The translations under genes were made by a program, and so were the position numbers. Below, in pieces: positions 48,842-58,614 of a stretch of DNA of 64,000 nucleotides. The notes under the pieces were generated by a model, which saw nothing but the letters and a program-made list of their open reading frames with translations, was not told the DNA's origin and did not search any database. Source of the DNA: Oscillospiraceae bacterium (lineage in GTDB: Bacteria > Bacillota > Clostridia > Oscillospirales > Oscillospiraceae). How positions within the stretch are numbered: the first letter of the stretch is position 1; each line of letters begins with the position of its first letter. The stretch spans positions 1-64,000 of the forward strand of contig SVLV01000007.1 of the NCBI GenBank assembly GCA_015067765.1, in the 5' to 3' direction.

Positions 48842-50740
48842 TCAATCTTCCAGCTGCAGACTCAGCTCCTCCCAGCGAAGCATCTGCTCCTCCAGTTGCT
48901 GCTCCAACTGCTGCTTTTGGGAGAACAGCTCTCCCAGTTTCCCGGCATCACAGGCATGCAATTCCATCTCACCGTCCAGCCGGGCCATCTCTGCCTCCAA
49001 CTTGCCGATGGCCGTCTCGCATATGGTCAGCTGACGGCGGGCTGCCTGTTTTTCCCGGTTGCCGCGGGGTGCACGGGTATCCCCCTTCTTCTGCGAAACT
49101 GAAGGCAGCTTGGGCTGTGTACGCTCCTCCTCTGCCTTCACTTTCTTATACTGGGCAAAGCCCATGGGATAATCTGCGATGGTTCCGTCCGCCAGTTCCC
49201 AGATGCGGGTGGCAAAACGGTTGATAAAATACCGGTCGTGGCTGACAAACAGCAGCGTCCCGTCAAAGGCCTCCACCGCCTCTTCGATCCACTCACGGGA
49301 ATCGATGTCCAGATGGTTGGTGGGCTCGTCCAGGATCAGGAAGTTGATCTCCTCATCCATCAGCATGCACAGCCGCAGCCGGCTCAATTCACCGCCCGAC
49401 AGGACAGAGACGCTCTTGAACACATCCTCCCCCTGGAACTGATACACAGCCAGTCGATTCCGGGCGGACTGGGCGGTCATCCCCTTCTTCTCCCAAATCA
49501 TGGTATCCACCAGCGAGCGCTCCGGATGATCAAAGTGGATGATCTGGGGCAGATAGGCGCTGCGGGTCTGCGGCCCCAGACGGATGCTGCCCCGGTCAAT
49601 GGGCTCCTGCCCCATCAGCATATTCAGCAGGGTGGTTTTTCCTGTTCCGTTTTCGCCCAGCAGGGCAATGCGCTCACCGGGTTCCACCCGCAGATAGATT
49701 TCCTCAAAGAGGGTACGGTCTCCAAAGGCTTTCCCGATGCCCTTGATCTGCAGTACCTCGTCTCCGCGGAATTCCCGGCTGGAGAAACGGGCATCCATCT
49801 TCCTGGCCTTGGTGGGCCGGGCCGTGGTACGCATCCGTTCGATGCGCCGCTCCATGGAGATGGCGCGGCGATAGGTCTTGTCCAGGCCCTTGAAGGCGAA
49901 CATGCGCAGCTGCTCGGCAGCCTGCTCCAGCTGCTGGATCTTAGCCTGCTCCTTCTGGTACTGCTTCATCCGTTCCTGATAGCGGCGTTCCTTCTCAATG
50001 GCATAGAAGCTGTAGTTTCCGCTGTAGAACTCCGCCTTCCCGTCCAGCACCTCGATGATGCGGGTCACCGTGCGATCCAGGAAATAACGGTCATGGGAGA
50101 TGGTCACCACCGTGCCCCGGAACTTGGCAATATATTCCTCCAGCCACTCGGTGGCCTGCAGATCCAGGTGGTTGGTGGGCTCATCCAGCAGCAGAATATC
50201 TGTATCTTCCAGGATCAGCCGGCCCAGATTGACCCGGGTCTTCTCGCCGCCGGACAGGTCCTCAAAGAGCTGCTGGCGCATCTGCTGCGAGATGGAAAGT
50301 CCATTGGCCACCTTGTTGACAGCCGTCTCCGTATCATAGCCGCCCAGCCCCTCAAAGCGGGCCATCAGGTCGCCGTAGCGCTTCAGGAGTTGCTCATCGC
50401 TCTCCCCGCGGGCCATCCGATCCGCCAGTCGGTCCATCTCTTCCTTCAGAGCAAACATCCGGGAGAAGGCAGACTGCAGCACGTCCTCCACCGTGTAACC
50501 GACAGGGTACACCGGGATTTGGGAGATCAGACCCACCCGCTTGCCGGATGCAATGATGACCTCGCCCTCATCCACTTCCATCTGTCCGGTGAGGATCTTG
50601 AAGATGGTGGTCTTACCGGCGCCGTTTTTGCCCAAAAGACCCACGCGCTCACCGGAATCGATCTGGAAAGTGATGCCGTCCAATATTCTCTTTTCCAGGT
50701 CAAAGGACTTGACCAATCCCGTTACGTTGATATCGATCAT
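48842..50740 (-). CDS. ABC-F family ATP-binding cassette protein
   Basis: Two NBDs (GKNGAGKTT, GENGTGKTT), signatures LSGGEKTRVNL and LSGGELSRLRL, DEPTNHLD twice, ABC-F linker; no TM segments. Confidence 0.94.
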   Translation of the reverse strand: MIDINVTGLVKSFDLEKRILDGITFQIDSGERVGLLGKNGAGKTTIFKILTGQMEVDEGEVIIASGKRVGLISQIPVYPVGYTVEDVLQSAFSRMFALKEEMDRLADRMARGESDEQLLKRYGDLMARFEGLGGYDTETAVNKVANGLSISQQMRQQLFEDLSGGEKTRVNLGRLILEDTDILLLDEPTNHLDLQATEWLEEYIAKFRGTVVTISHDRYFLDRTVTRIIEVLDGKAEFYSGNYSFYAIEKERRYQERMKQYQKEQAKIQQLEQAAEQLRMFAFKGLDKTYRRAISMERRIERMRTTARPTKARKMDARFSSREFRGDEVLQIKGIGKAFGDRTLFEEIYLRVEPGERIALLGENGTGKTTLLNMLMGQEPIDRGSIRLGPQTRSAYLPQIIHFDHPERSLVDTMIWEKKGMTAQSARNRLAVYQFQGEDVFKSVSVLSGGELSRLRLCMLMDEEINFLILDEPTNHLDIDSREWIEEAVEAFDGTLLFVSHDRYFINRFATRIWELADGTIADYPMGFAQYKKVKAEEERTQPKLPSVSQKKGDTRAPRGNREKQAARRQLTICETAIGKLEAEMARLDGEMELHACDAGKLGELFSQKQQLEQQLEEQMLRWEELSLQLED

Positions 50741-52098
50741 TTGGTCTCGTGTTCCAGTTCCTTTACGATCTTGTGAAATTCCATGGAGTGGGATGCCTTC
50801 ACCAGCATTGCCGTGTCCTTCTGATACTGCTCATGCAGAGTAGGCAGCGCCTCCTCGATGGTCATAAAATGCCAAACATTACCTTCTGCCGTCTGCGCAA
50901 TGGCGGCAGCCTTGGGACCGATGGCGATCACGCCGTCCAGCTTCAGCTCTGCGGTCAGCCGCCCCATATCCCGGTGGGCACTTTCGGTCAGGTCACCCAA
51001 CTCGCCCATATCGCCCAGCACCGCCACACGGCGGGTACGGTCGGTAACGGCCAGCAGACGCAGTGCCTCCGCCATGGCCTGGGGGTTGGCGTTATAGCAG
51101 TCATCGATAATCAGACGATTCTCCGCCCCGTGAACCAGATGCATCCGGGAGCCGGTGGGACGGTATGCCGCCACACCGCGGATGATCTCCTCCTTACTCA
51201 GGCCCATCCACTCACCCACAGCCACAGCCATGGCAGCAGGATAGATCATGTAGGCGCCCGGGGTGGGGATCTCCAGTGCATAGGTATCCCGCGCCGTGGT
51301 CACGCGGCAGGTCATCCCCTCGATTCCGCGGGAGACCTCATCTGTCACACGCACGTCGCAGGTCTCACTTCTTCCGCAGCGGATGATGCGCTGGGGCAGG
51401 GTCACTGTATTCAGCAGGGCATCATCCCCGTTGAGAATGGCGACACCGCCGGCTGCAAGATTCTCGAAAATCTCACACTTGGCCTGCAGGATGCCCTGAC
51501 GGGTACCGCCCAGATTCTCAATATGGGCATCTCCCACATTGGTGATGACGGCCGCATCGGGACGCACCATCTCACCCAAATAGCGGATCTCACCGAAATG
51601 GTTCATTCCCGTTTCGATCACAGCCGCCTGATGTTCCGGTGCAAGGCCCATCAGTGTGCGGGGCGTGCCAATGGCATTGTTGTAATTGGCCTCGGTTTTC
51701 AGGGTGTTCAGCCGCTGAGACAACACCGAGGCGATCATCTCCTTGGTGGTGGTCTTACCGGCAGAACCGGTGATCTGCACCACAGGCAGGTCAAAACGGC
51801 CCCGATACCAGGAGGCCAGCGCCTTCAGCGCCAGCAGGGTATCCTCCACCTGAATATAGGTCTTTCCGGGCAGCATCTGCTTCAGCACACCGGCATACAG
51901 GCAGCCGGCCGCACCGGCCTGCAGGGACATCTCCACATAGGCGTGGCCATCAAACCGCTCGCCTACCAGAGGGATAAACAGGTCTCCGGCCGCAATCTGA
52001 CGGCTGTCCGTGGAGATGCCGGTCAGACTTACTTCGCCGTCCTGCAGCAGCTTGCCGCTGACAGCCCGGCAGATCTCGTTTCCATTGCAGGGAATCAT
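50737..52098 (-). CDS. murF: UDP-N-acetylmuramoyl-tripeptide--D-alanyl-D-alanine ligase
   Basis: 'ITGSAGKTTTKEMIASVL', 'NNAIGTPRTLMGL', 'IDDCYNANPQAMAEALRLLA'. Confidence 0.95.
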   Translation of the reverse strand: MIPCNGNEICRAVSGKLLQDGEVSLTGISTDSRQIAAGDLFIPLVGERFDGHAYVEMSLQAGAAGCLYAGVLKQMLPGKTYIQVEDTLLALKALASWYRGRFDLPVVQITGSAGKTTTKEMIASVLSQRLNTLKTEANYNNAIGTPRTLMGLAPEHQAAVIETGMNHFGEIRYLGEMVRPDAAVITNVGDAHIENLGGTRQGILQAKCEIFENLAAGGVAILNGDDALLNTVTLPQRIIRCGRSETCDVRVTDEVSRGIEGMTCRVTTARDTYALEIPTPGAYMIYPAAMAVAVGEWMGLSKEEIIRGVAAYRPTGSRMHLVHGAENRLIIDDCYNANPQAMAEALRLLAVTDRTRRVAVLGDMGELGDLTESAHRDMGRLTAELKLDGVIAIGPKAAAIAQTAEGNVWHFMTIEEALPTLHEQYQKDTAMLVKASHSMEFHKIVKELEHETK

Positions 52099-53156
52099 GC
52101 CCGCTCCGCCTTTCTCTGCTCCAAAGAGCGCATTACGATCTGTTCACACAGATCCTCATAGCTCAGACCGATCTGAGCGGCCTCCTGAGGCACCAGGCTG
52201 GTGGGGGTCATGCCGGGCAGGGTATTGACTTCCAGGCACCATGCCTTCCCCTCCTCATCCAGGATGAAGTCGGAGCGGGAGTAAACCGTCACGCCCAGCG
52301 CGCGGTTCAGCTTCACAGCGGCCTCACCGATCTGCTGCCACTGCTCATCGGTGATAGGGGCCGGGCAGATCTCCTCCGCCGCACCCTGCTGATACTTGGC
52401 CACATAGTCAAAGTACTCCCCCTTGGGGATGATCTCGATGGCGGGCAGATACTCTCCATTGAGGGTTGCGATCTGGATCTCACGGCCGCGGATCTTCTTC
52501 TCCACGATCACATGGTCCCCATACTGCAGCAGATGGCGCAGGGCAGATTCCAGCTGCTCCTTGGTATCGGGCAGTTCCACACCAATGGAGGATCCACCGT
52601 TGATGATCTTCACCGCACAGGGAACCTCCAGTTCCTCCACCAAACGGGGAATATCCTCCTCCTTGTAGTGGATATCCCGCCAGGGAGCCGTGCGGATCCC
52701 CGCTGCATCCATAAAGCGCTTGGTGATGGCCTTATCCATGGCCATACCGCTGCTGAGATAGTCAGAGCCGGTATAGGGCACACCCAGCAGATCCAGAGTC
52801 GCCTGAATGCGGCCATCCTCACCGCTGGCACCATGCAGGGCCAGGAACACGATATCCGCCATGGCGCACACAGTCAGCACATCCTTGCCCAGCAGAGAGG
52901 GGCTCTGATCCTTCCGGCTGCGGCGTACCGCCTCCAGATCCGGCTCCACACTCTCCACCCGGTTTTCCGGGCAGAGGCCATCGGGAACATCAAAGATGTC
53001 CTCCAGCTTTCCCTCATAATTCTCCAGTCCCAGGAACATATCTACAAACACAGCCTGATGGCCGCGGCGGCGCAGGGCACGGCAGACATGGGTACCGCTG
53101 GTGAGTCCCACATGGCGTTCTGTACTCAGGCCTCCGGCCAATACAACGATCTTCAT
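52095..53156 (-). CDS. ddl: D-alanine--D-alanine ligase
   Basis: 'VLAGGLSTERHVGLTSG', 'ALHGASGEDGRIQATLDLLGVPYTGSDYLSSGMAMDK', 'CLEVNTLPGMTPTSLVPQEA'. Confidence 0.95.
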   Translation of the reverse strand: MKIVVLAGGLSTERHVGLTSGTHVCRALRRRGHQAVFVDMFLGLENYEGKLEDIFDVPDGLCPENRVESVEPDLEAVRRSRKDQSPSLLGKDVLTVCAMADIVFLALHGASGEDGRIQATLDLLGVPYTGSDYLSSGMAMDKAITKRFMDAAGIRTAPWRDIHYKEEDIPRLVEELEVPCAVKIINGGSSIGVELPDTKEQLESALRHLLQYGDHVIVEKKIRGREIQIATLNGEYLPAIEIIPKGEYFDYVAKYQQGAAEEICPAPITDEQWQQIGEAAVKLNRALGVTVYSRSDFILDEEGKAWCLEVNTLPGMTPTSLVPQEAAQIGLSYEDLCEQIVMRSLEQRKAERA

Positions 53157-53261
53157 AGTAACACAACCTCATTTCCTGATTTTGTGATTTGCACAGTTTC
53201 TCAATTTAATAGTATATCATAGAGAACCCCTGATTACAACCAAAAAACCCCAGTCGCCGAA

Positions 53262-53290
53262 CAAAAAACAGGACCCATTTCGGGTCCTGT
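53262..53290 (-). terminator. Rho-independent terminator of rodA
   Basis: aacaggaccc attt cgggtcctgtt with T-run on the minus strand. Confidence 0.88.
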
Positions 53291-53303
53291 TCTCTGTGAT
53301 TTT

Positions 53304-54458
53304 CTATTTTCGCAGCCACTCCGGCATGGAGCGTTTCTGCACACCGGACACCATTCCCATAGCGGCAAACAGGGTCACCACCGAGGAGCCGCCGTAACTG
53401 ATAAAGGGCAGCGTCAGGCCGATCACCGGCATAATAAACAGGCACATGCCAATGTTGATGATGGTCTGGAAAATCAGCATACCGGCAATGCCCACACAGA
53501 TATAGGCATCCATCCTGCTCTTGGCATTTTTGGCGATAACCAGGCAGCGGATGATAATGGCCGCCAGCAGAGCGATCACCAACAGGCAGCCCAGCATGCC
53601 CAGTTCCTCACCGATGACGGAGAAGATAAAGTCTGTGTGCCGGGCGGGCAGACTCCAGCTCTGTTCGCTTTGGGTCTGCGTACCCTGAAACAGGCCCTGT
53701 CCCGTCAACTTTCCACCACCTAAGGCCAGAAGACTTCGGTTTTGATGCCAGCTGACGCCCTGGGGATCCAGGTTATGATCAAACAGGGTAAGGAAGCGGT
53801 CCTTCATATAACCGCTGATAAAATCCAGTTCCCACAGCAGATAGAAGGCAAAGCTTCCGCCGGCAAGACCCATCACAAACCAGCGGGTGGCCACCCGGGC
53901 AGCAAAGCACATGCAGGCGAAGATAAAAATATAGACCAGTGCACTGCCCATATCGCCGGAGATCACATAGTACACACCTACCATAAACAGCAGATGCCCC
54001 GCCAGCATGCCAATGGACGAAACCGACCGCAGATCGCGCTCCTCCTTCAGCCAGGCCAGCTGCTTGGCCAGAAGCAGCACAAATGTCATCTTGATGATCT
54101 CCGCCGGCTGGATACTCACCGGCAGAAACGGGAACTTCAGCCATGCCCGGTTTCCGGTGCCATCATCCACACCGAAGGGCGTTTTCAGCAACAGAATAAA
54201 CAGGATGTTGAACAGGAAGATCCATTTCCATTTTTTGGACAGCTCGCCCATATCCAGCAGCGAGACCAGAAAATACAGACCCACACCCAGCACCGTGGCG
54301 CAGAACTGCACGATCACATAGCGGGGCGTGCCCATATAGTTGGTGGCACTGGCGATCATCACGATGCCAAACAGCGCCGCCCCGCAGCACAGGGCCAAAA
54401 GCAGCAGATCTGCCTGCCGCAGAATATCCAGAACAAAATCTCTTGCGCGCCGCAGCAT
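53304..54458 (-). CDS. rodA: RodA/FtsW/SpoVE-family SEDS glycosyltransferase
   Basis: 'RAWLKFPFLPVSIQPAEIIKMTFVLLLAK', 'HTDFIFSVIGEELGMLG', 'GLTLPFISYGGSSVV'. Confidence 0.9.
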   Translation of the reverse strand: MLRRARDFVLDILRQADLLLLALCCGAALFGIVMIASATNYMGTPRYVIVQFCATVLGVGLYFLVSLLDMGELSKKWKWIFLFNILFILLLKTPFGVDDGTGNRAWLKFPFLPVSIQPAEIIKMTFVLLLAKQLAWLKEERDLRSVSSIGMLAGHLLFMVGVYYVISGDMGSALVYIFIFACMCFAARVATRWFVMGLAGGSFAFYLLWELDFISGYMKDRFLTLFDHNLDPQGVSWHQNRSLLALGGGKLTGQGLFQGTQTQSEQSWSLPARHTDFIFSVIGEELGMLGCLLVIALLAAIIIRCLVIAKNAKSRMDAYICVGIAGMLIFQTIINIGMCLFIMPVIGLTLPFISYGGSSVVTLFAAMGMVSGVQKRSMPEWLRK

Positions 54459-54592
54459 CCTCCGGCCTCCTTGTCAGCAAAATACAGAAACAGTTTACCA
54501 CAGGAAGTTTTTTCTGTAAACCAACTCCGCTCTTTTCTTTTTCTTTTTTTGGTGCTATACTATTTGGGAAATCGTAGCAGGAGGTCATGCCA

Positions 54593-55024
54593 ATGGAATA
54601 TTTGTCCCACAGTGTAGGGGAAACAGAGCAGCTGGGTGAACTGCTGGCAGGCCGTCTGCAGCCCGGTGCAGTCATCGCCTACCGCGGGGATCTGGGCATG
54701 GGAAAAACTGCCTTTACCCGGGGTCTTGCCCGAGGTCTGGGCTATCAGGGCCGAGTCACCAGCCCCACCTTCACCATCGTGCAGGAGTATGATGGTCCCA
54801 TCCCTCTCTTCCACTTTGATATGTACCGTCTGCCCGATGCCGATGCCCTGTTTGATATCGGCTGGGAGGACTATCTGGACCGGGGCGGCATCTGCGCTGT
54901 GGAGTGGAGTGAAAATGTCAGCGAAGCCCTGCCGCCCGACACGATCCTGGTCACCATCTGCCGCCACCCCCAGCAGGAGGACTGGCGCACCATTACCATC
55001 ACAGGAGGTGAGGCTTCTTGCTGA
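54593..55024 (+). CDS. tsaE: tRNA t6A biosynthesis ATPase TsaE
   Basis: 'YRGDLGMGKTAFTRGLARGLG', 'VTSPTFTIVQEYDG', 'HFDMYRL'; start at MEYLSHS fits AGGAGG spacing. Confidence 0.94.
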   Translation: MEYLSHSVGETEQLGELLAGRLQPGAVIAYRGDLGMGKTAFTRGLARGLGYQGRVTSPTFTIVQEYDGPIPLFHFDMYRLPDADALFDIGWEDYLDRGGICAVEWSENVSEALPPDTILVTICRHPQQEDWRTITITGGEASC

Positions 55025-55737
55025 TTCTGGCACTGGAAACCTCTGCCAAGAGTGTTTCCACCGCCGTGGTAAAAGACGGCGTCCCTCTGGCTTACTCCTA
55101 TCAGAATACCGGCCTGACCCACAGCCGCACCCTCATGCCTCTGGTGGACAGCATGCTGAAAAACAGCAACCTGTCCCTTTCCGATATGGATCTGCTGGCA
55201 GTCTCCAACGGCCCCGGCAGCTTCACCGGTCTGCGGATCGGCGTCTCCGCCCTGAAGGGACTGGCCTGGTCGGCAGAAAAGCCCTGTGTGGGTGTCTCCA
55301 CCCTGGAGGCTATGGCACAGAATCTGCGGCATATGGACGCAGTGATCGTCTGTGCCATGGACGCCCGCCGCAATCAGATCTACAACGCCCTCTTCCGCGC
55401 CCGGGACGGTCACCTGTCCCGTCTGACTCCCGACCGGGCCATCGGTCTGGATCAGCTGGCTGAGGAGTTGCAGTCTGAGTCCGTTCCCCTTTGGGTAGTA
55501 GGGGATGGCGCCCATCTGTGCGGCAATTACCTGCAGCAGCAGGGCATTGCCTGCACCATTGCCCCGGCTCAGCTGGTGATGCAAAACGCCGTGGGTGTGG
55601 CTCTTGCCGCAGAGATTTCCGCCCGGGAGGGCAAGGTCACCGATGCCCAGGGGCTGGATCTGGTATATCTGCGCCTGAGTCAGGCGGAGCGGGAGCGTCT
55701 CGCCAAGGGACTTCCCATCACTGTGGAGAATTCTTAA
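55018..55737 (+). CDS. tsaB: tRNA t6A biosynthesis protein TsaB (TTG start)
   Basis: 'LILALETSAKSVSTAVVKDG', 'GLTHSRTLMPLVDSML', 'SNGPGSFTGLRIGVSALKGLA'; TTG start preceded by AGGAGGTG. Confidence 0.95.
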   Translation: MLILALETSAKSVSTAVVKDGVPLAYSYQNTGLTHSRTLMPLVDSMLKNSNLSLSDMDLLAVSNGPGSFTGLRIGVSALKGLAWSAEKPCVGVSTLEAMAQNLRHMDAVIVCAMDARRNQIYNALFRARDGHLSRLTPDRAIGLDQLAEELQSESVPLWVVGDGAHLCGNYLQQQGIACTIAPAQLVMQNAVGVALAAEISAREGKVTDAQGLDLVYLRLSQAERERLAKGLPITVENS

Positions 55738-55770
55738 AAATACAGATAGAAAAAAGGGAGAGAAATCATT

Positions 55771-56406
55771 ATGCTGCCTGAAAACGTCCATGTAATCGAC
55801 CATCCCCTGGTCAGCCACAAGCTGTCCATCATGCGCGACAAGAACACCAGCACCAAGGATTTCCGGGAGCTGGTCAGCGAGATCGGTATGTTCCTCACCT
55901 ATGAGATCACCCGCGATCTGCCCCTGACCACCGAAGAGGTGGAGACGCCCCTGTGCAAGGCGCAGCTGCCCAAGCTGGCCGGCAAGAAGATGGCTGTTGT
56001 GCCCATCCTGCGTGCAGGTCTTGGCCTGGTAGAGGGTGTTCTGCGGATGGTTCCCTCCGCCCGCGTGGGCCATATCGGTATGTTCCGCGATGAGGAGACC
56101 CTGCAGCCCCACCTGTATTTCTGCAAGATGCCTCCTGATATCACCCAGCGCGATGTACTGGTGGTCGACCCCATGCTGGCCACCGGCGGTTCCGCCGCTG
56201 CAGCTATTGATGAGCTGAAAAAGCGCGGCTGTACCAGCATCAAGCTGATGGTTCTGGTGGCCGCCCCCGAGGGCATTGAAGTCATCCACCGCCAGCACCC
56301 CGATGTTTCCATTTATACCGCCGCTGTGGACAGCCACCTCAATGAGCACGGCTACATCGTTCCCGGTCTGGGCGACGCCGGTGACCGCATCTTTGGCACC
56401 AAGTAA
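55771..56406 (+). CDS. upp: Uracil phosphoribosyltransferase
   Basis: '[28 protein letters not shown]', '[22 protein letters not shown]'. Confidence 0.97.
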   Translation: MLPENVHVIDHPLVSHKLSIMRDKNTSTKDFRELVSEIGMFLTYEITRDLPLTTEEVETPLCKAQLPKLAGKKMAVVPILRAGLGLVEGVLRMVPSARVGHIGMFRDEETLQPHLYFCKMPPDITQRDVLVVDPMLATGGSAAAAIDELKKRGCTSIKLMVLVAAPEGIEVIHRQHPDVSIYTAAVDSHLNEHGYIVPGLGDAGDRIFGTK

Positions 56407-56423
56407 GCTTTCCTTTGACAGAA

Positions 56424-56460
56424 AGAGCTGCCGGATCTCCGGCAGCTCTGTTTTTTATTT
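56424..56460. terminator. Terminator between convergent upp and regulator gene
   Basis: agagctgccgg atct ccggcagctct followed by GTTTTTT on the plus strand. Confidence 0.88.
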
Positions 56461-57093
56461 CTTTTCTCCGCCTCGCTCTGCATCCAGATAGGCATAGAGG
56501 GTATACTTGGAAATGCCGAAGTACTGGCACACCTTCTCACCGGATCGGGTCACCAAAAATGCACCGGCCTGATCCAAATAGCGGATGGCACGGATCTTGT
56601 CGGCCTTGTTCATCAGTGCCACCGGCTTTCCCACCAGTGTCACCGACTGCTCAATCAGTTCCTGCAGCACCTTCTCGATCCGCACAGGTTCTCCAGCAGA
56701 CGAATCCCGGGTCTCCAGCAGATCCCCGATAGCCTGTTGGGCCATCATCAGGCTGGACAGGTCGTAGCTGATGGTAAATACTGCCATCACCTTCCCCCGT
56801 CCACTGCGAATATACAGGGAGGTGCATTTCAGGATTCGGCCATCGGCCGTGTGCTCCAGATAGCAGTGCTTGTCCCGGCAGGTATCCCCATGCCGCAGAT
56901 AGTTTTCCAGTTCCTTCTCCCGGGCACCGTCTCCTACCTTGCGGCCGGTGACATGGCCGTTGACAATGTAGAGGATGGAGTGCTCCATCTGCCGGCCACC
57001 AAGATCATGAAGGGCCACTTCACACTTTTCTCCAAATTGTGCCGCAATGCCGTCTGCCATCCGTTTCAGCAGATCCAGCCGTCCATATTCCAT
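56455..57093 (-). CDS. YheO-like PAS / HTH (DauR-type) transcriptional regulator
   Basis: 212 aa; PAS-like 'EVALHDLGGRQMEHSILYIVNGHVTGRKVGD' and C-terminal HTH 'AGAFLVTRSGEKVCQYFGISKYTLYAYL'. Confidence 0.87.
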   Translation of the reverse strand: MEYGRLDLLKRMADGIAAQFGEKCEVALHDLGGRQMEHSILYIVNGHVTGRKVGDGAREKELENYLRHGDTCRDKHCYLEHTADGRILKCTSLYIRSGRGKVMAVFTISYDLSSLMMAQQAIGDLLETRDSSAGEPVRIEKVLQELIEQSVTLVGKPVALMNKADKIRAIRYLDQAGAFLVTRSGEKVCQYFGISKYTLYAYLDAERGGEKK

Positions 57094-57119
57094 ACCCGCA
57101 CCCTCCAGCCTTTTTTCGT

Positions 57120-57147
57120 ATCATACCACACCGCTCCGGGAACGCAA
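57120..57147 (-). promoter_or_regulatory. Candidate promoter for the PAS-HTH regulator
   Basis: Minus strand TTGCGT - 16 nt - TATGAT with TG extension. Confidence 0.5.
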
Positions 57148-57234
57148 CTATTTTTCTGAATATTTTTTTGTTTTGCTGACTCAGAATTTGATTCTGCAAA
57201 TTTTTCATTTTTTCTTCCAAATTCCCTTTTTTCC

Positions 57235-57264
57235 TTGCTTTTCCTATATGTGTACTGCTATAAT
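57235..57264 (+). promoter_or_regulatory. Promoter for BMP-family lipoprotein
   Basis: TTGCTT - 18 nt - TATAAT with TGC extended -10, after a T-rich tract. Confidence 0.7.
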
Positions 57265-57316
57265 GTGTCAGTTACCACTTGATGCACTTTTGATATCTCA
57301 AAGGAGAATAGATGAT

Positions 57317-58546
57317 ATGAAGAAGCTGTTTGCTCTGCTGCTGGCCGCCAGCATGGTGCTGGCCCTGTCTGCCTGCGGCGGAAATGCTGCCGATAGCGTA
57401 GAAAATGTGAAGATCGGCATGATCCTCTCCTCCGACGGAACGGATCCTTATGAGAAGTCTCAGCTGGATGGGCTTTCTGCCGCTCTGGAGTCCAACGGAA
57501 TGACCAGAGAGGAACACCTCCTGCTGAAAACCGGTGTAACCGAAGCGGATGCCTGCTACAACACCTGTGCCGAGCTGGCAAAGGCCGGATGCATCGTGAT
57601 TTTTGTCACCTCCAATACCTATCAGGCAGCTGTGGAGAAGGCCGCCGCCGAATTTGCCGCTGTGCAGTTCGTCTCCATTCTGGGCAATACCGCAGCCCTC
57701 TCTGGTTTGGATAACCTGTCCAACGGCTATAACCGCATTCACGAGGCCCGCTATGTTTCCGGCGTTGTCGCCGGTCTGAAGCTGGCTGAGCTGGACAAGG
57801 CCAAGCAGATCTCCAAAGACGGCTATGACGAGGCCGGCAATGTAAAGATCGGCTTTGTGGGTGCCTTCCCCAGCGCCGAAGTGGTCTCCGGTTACACCGC
57901 CTTCTATCTGGGCGTCAAGTCCGCTTTCAGCAAGGTCGTTATGAGCGTGCAGTATGCCAACACCATGGATTCTGCCGAAGAGGTGACCAAGGCCACCAAT
58001 ACGCTCATCGATCAGAACTGCGTTATCATCGGTCACCACACCAATTCCTCTGCCGTTGCCACTGCCGTGCAGACGGCGCTGGATGGCGGCAAGGTGGTCT
58101 ACTGTGTGGGATTCCAGGAGGATATGCTCACCGCCGCCCCCACTGCCGCGCTGACCTCCGCCGTTCACAAGTGGGCCAGCTACTATACCTACGCCATCAG
58201 CCAAGCTCTCAAGGGCGATAAGATCGCTATCAACCGGGCTGCCGGTTACGATGAGGGTGCCGTAGGCATCTCCACACTGGGCCCCGCGGCTGCCGGCGGC
58301 ACCGCTGACAGACTGCTCTCTGTGGAATCCGCCCTGAAAGACGGAAGCCTGCAGGTGTTCGGCACCAGTTCCTTCACGGTAGGCGGCGAGCAGCTGACTT
58401 CCGCCATGGCCAATGTGATCCCGGATGCAAGCTTTTCTCCTGACACGCAGGTCATTGAAAACGGTGTATATTATGAGTCCACCCATCGCGCTGCCCCCTA
58501 TTTCGAGTTGCGCATCGATGGCATCAAGGAACTTAATGCCGGCTGA
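57317..58546 (+). CDS. BMP-family ABC transporter substrate-binding lipoprotein
   Basis: Lipobox MKKLFALLLAASMVLALSACGG; Bmp/Med-like fold 'GYNRIHEARYVSGVVAGLKL', 'KIGFVGAFPSAEVVSGYTAFYLGVKS'; AAAGGAGA SD. Confidence 0.88.
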   Translation: MKKLFALLLAASMVLALSACGGNAADSVENVKIGMILSSDGTDPYEKSQLDGLSAALESNGMTREEHLLLKTGVTEADACYNTCAELAKAGCIVIFVTSNTYQAAVEKAAAEFAAVQFVSILGNTAALSGLDNLSNGYNRIHEARYVSGVVAGLKLAELDKAKQISKDGYDEAGNVKIGFVGAFPSAEVVSGYTAFYLGVKSAFSKVVMSVQYANTMDSAEEVTKATNTLIDQNCVIIGHHTNSSAVATAVQTALDGGKVVYCVGFQEDMLTAAPTAALTSAVHKWASYYTYAISQALKGDKIAINRAAGYDEGAVGISTLGPAAAGGTADRLLSVESALKDGSLQVFGTSSFTVGGEQLTSAMANVIPDASFSPDTQVIENGVYYESTHRAAPYFELRIDGIKELNAG

Positions 58547-58555
58547 TTTTCTCAT

Positions 58556-58607
58556 GAAAAAAGGAAGTTTCCGCTCTTCTCCATGAGTGGAAACTTCCTT
58601 TTCTTTT
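58556..58607 (+). terminator. Terminator after BMP lipoprotein, overlapping end of convergent gene region
   Basis: aaaaaaggaagtttcc ... ggaaacttccttttctttt. Confidence 0.8.
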
Positions 58608-58614
58608 GACTATG

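Noticed and set aside
49238-52161. Plus-strand ORFs of 512 and 470 aa opposite the ABC-F gene and murF
   Set aside because: Antisense artefacts of well-supported genes.
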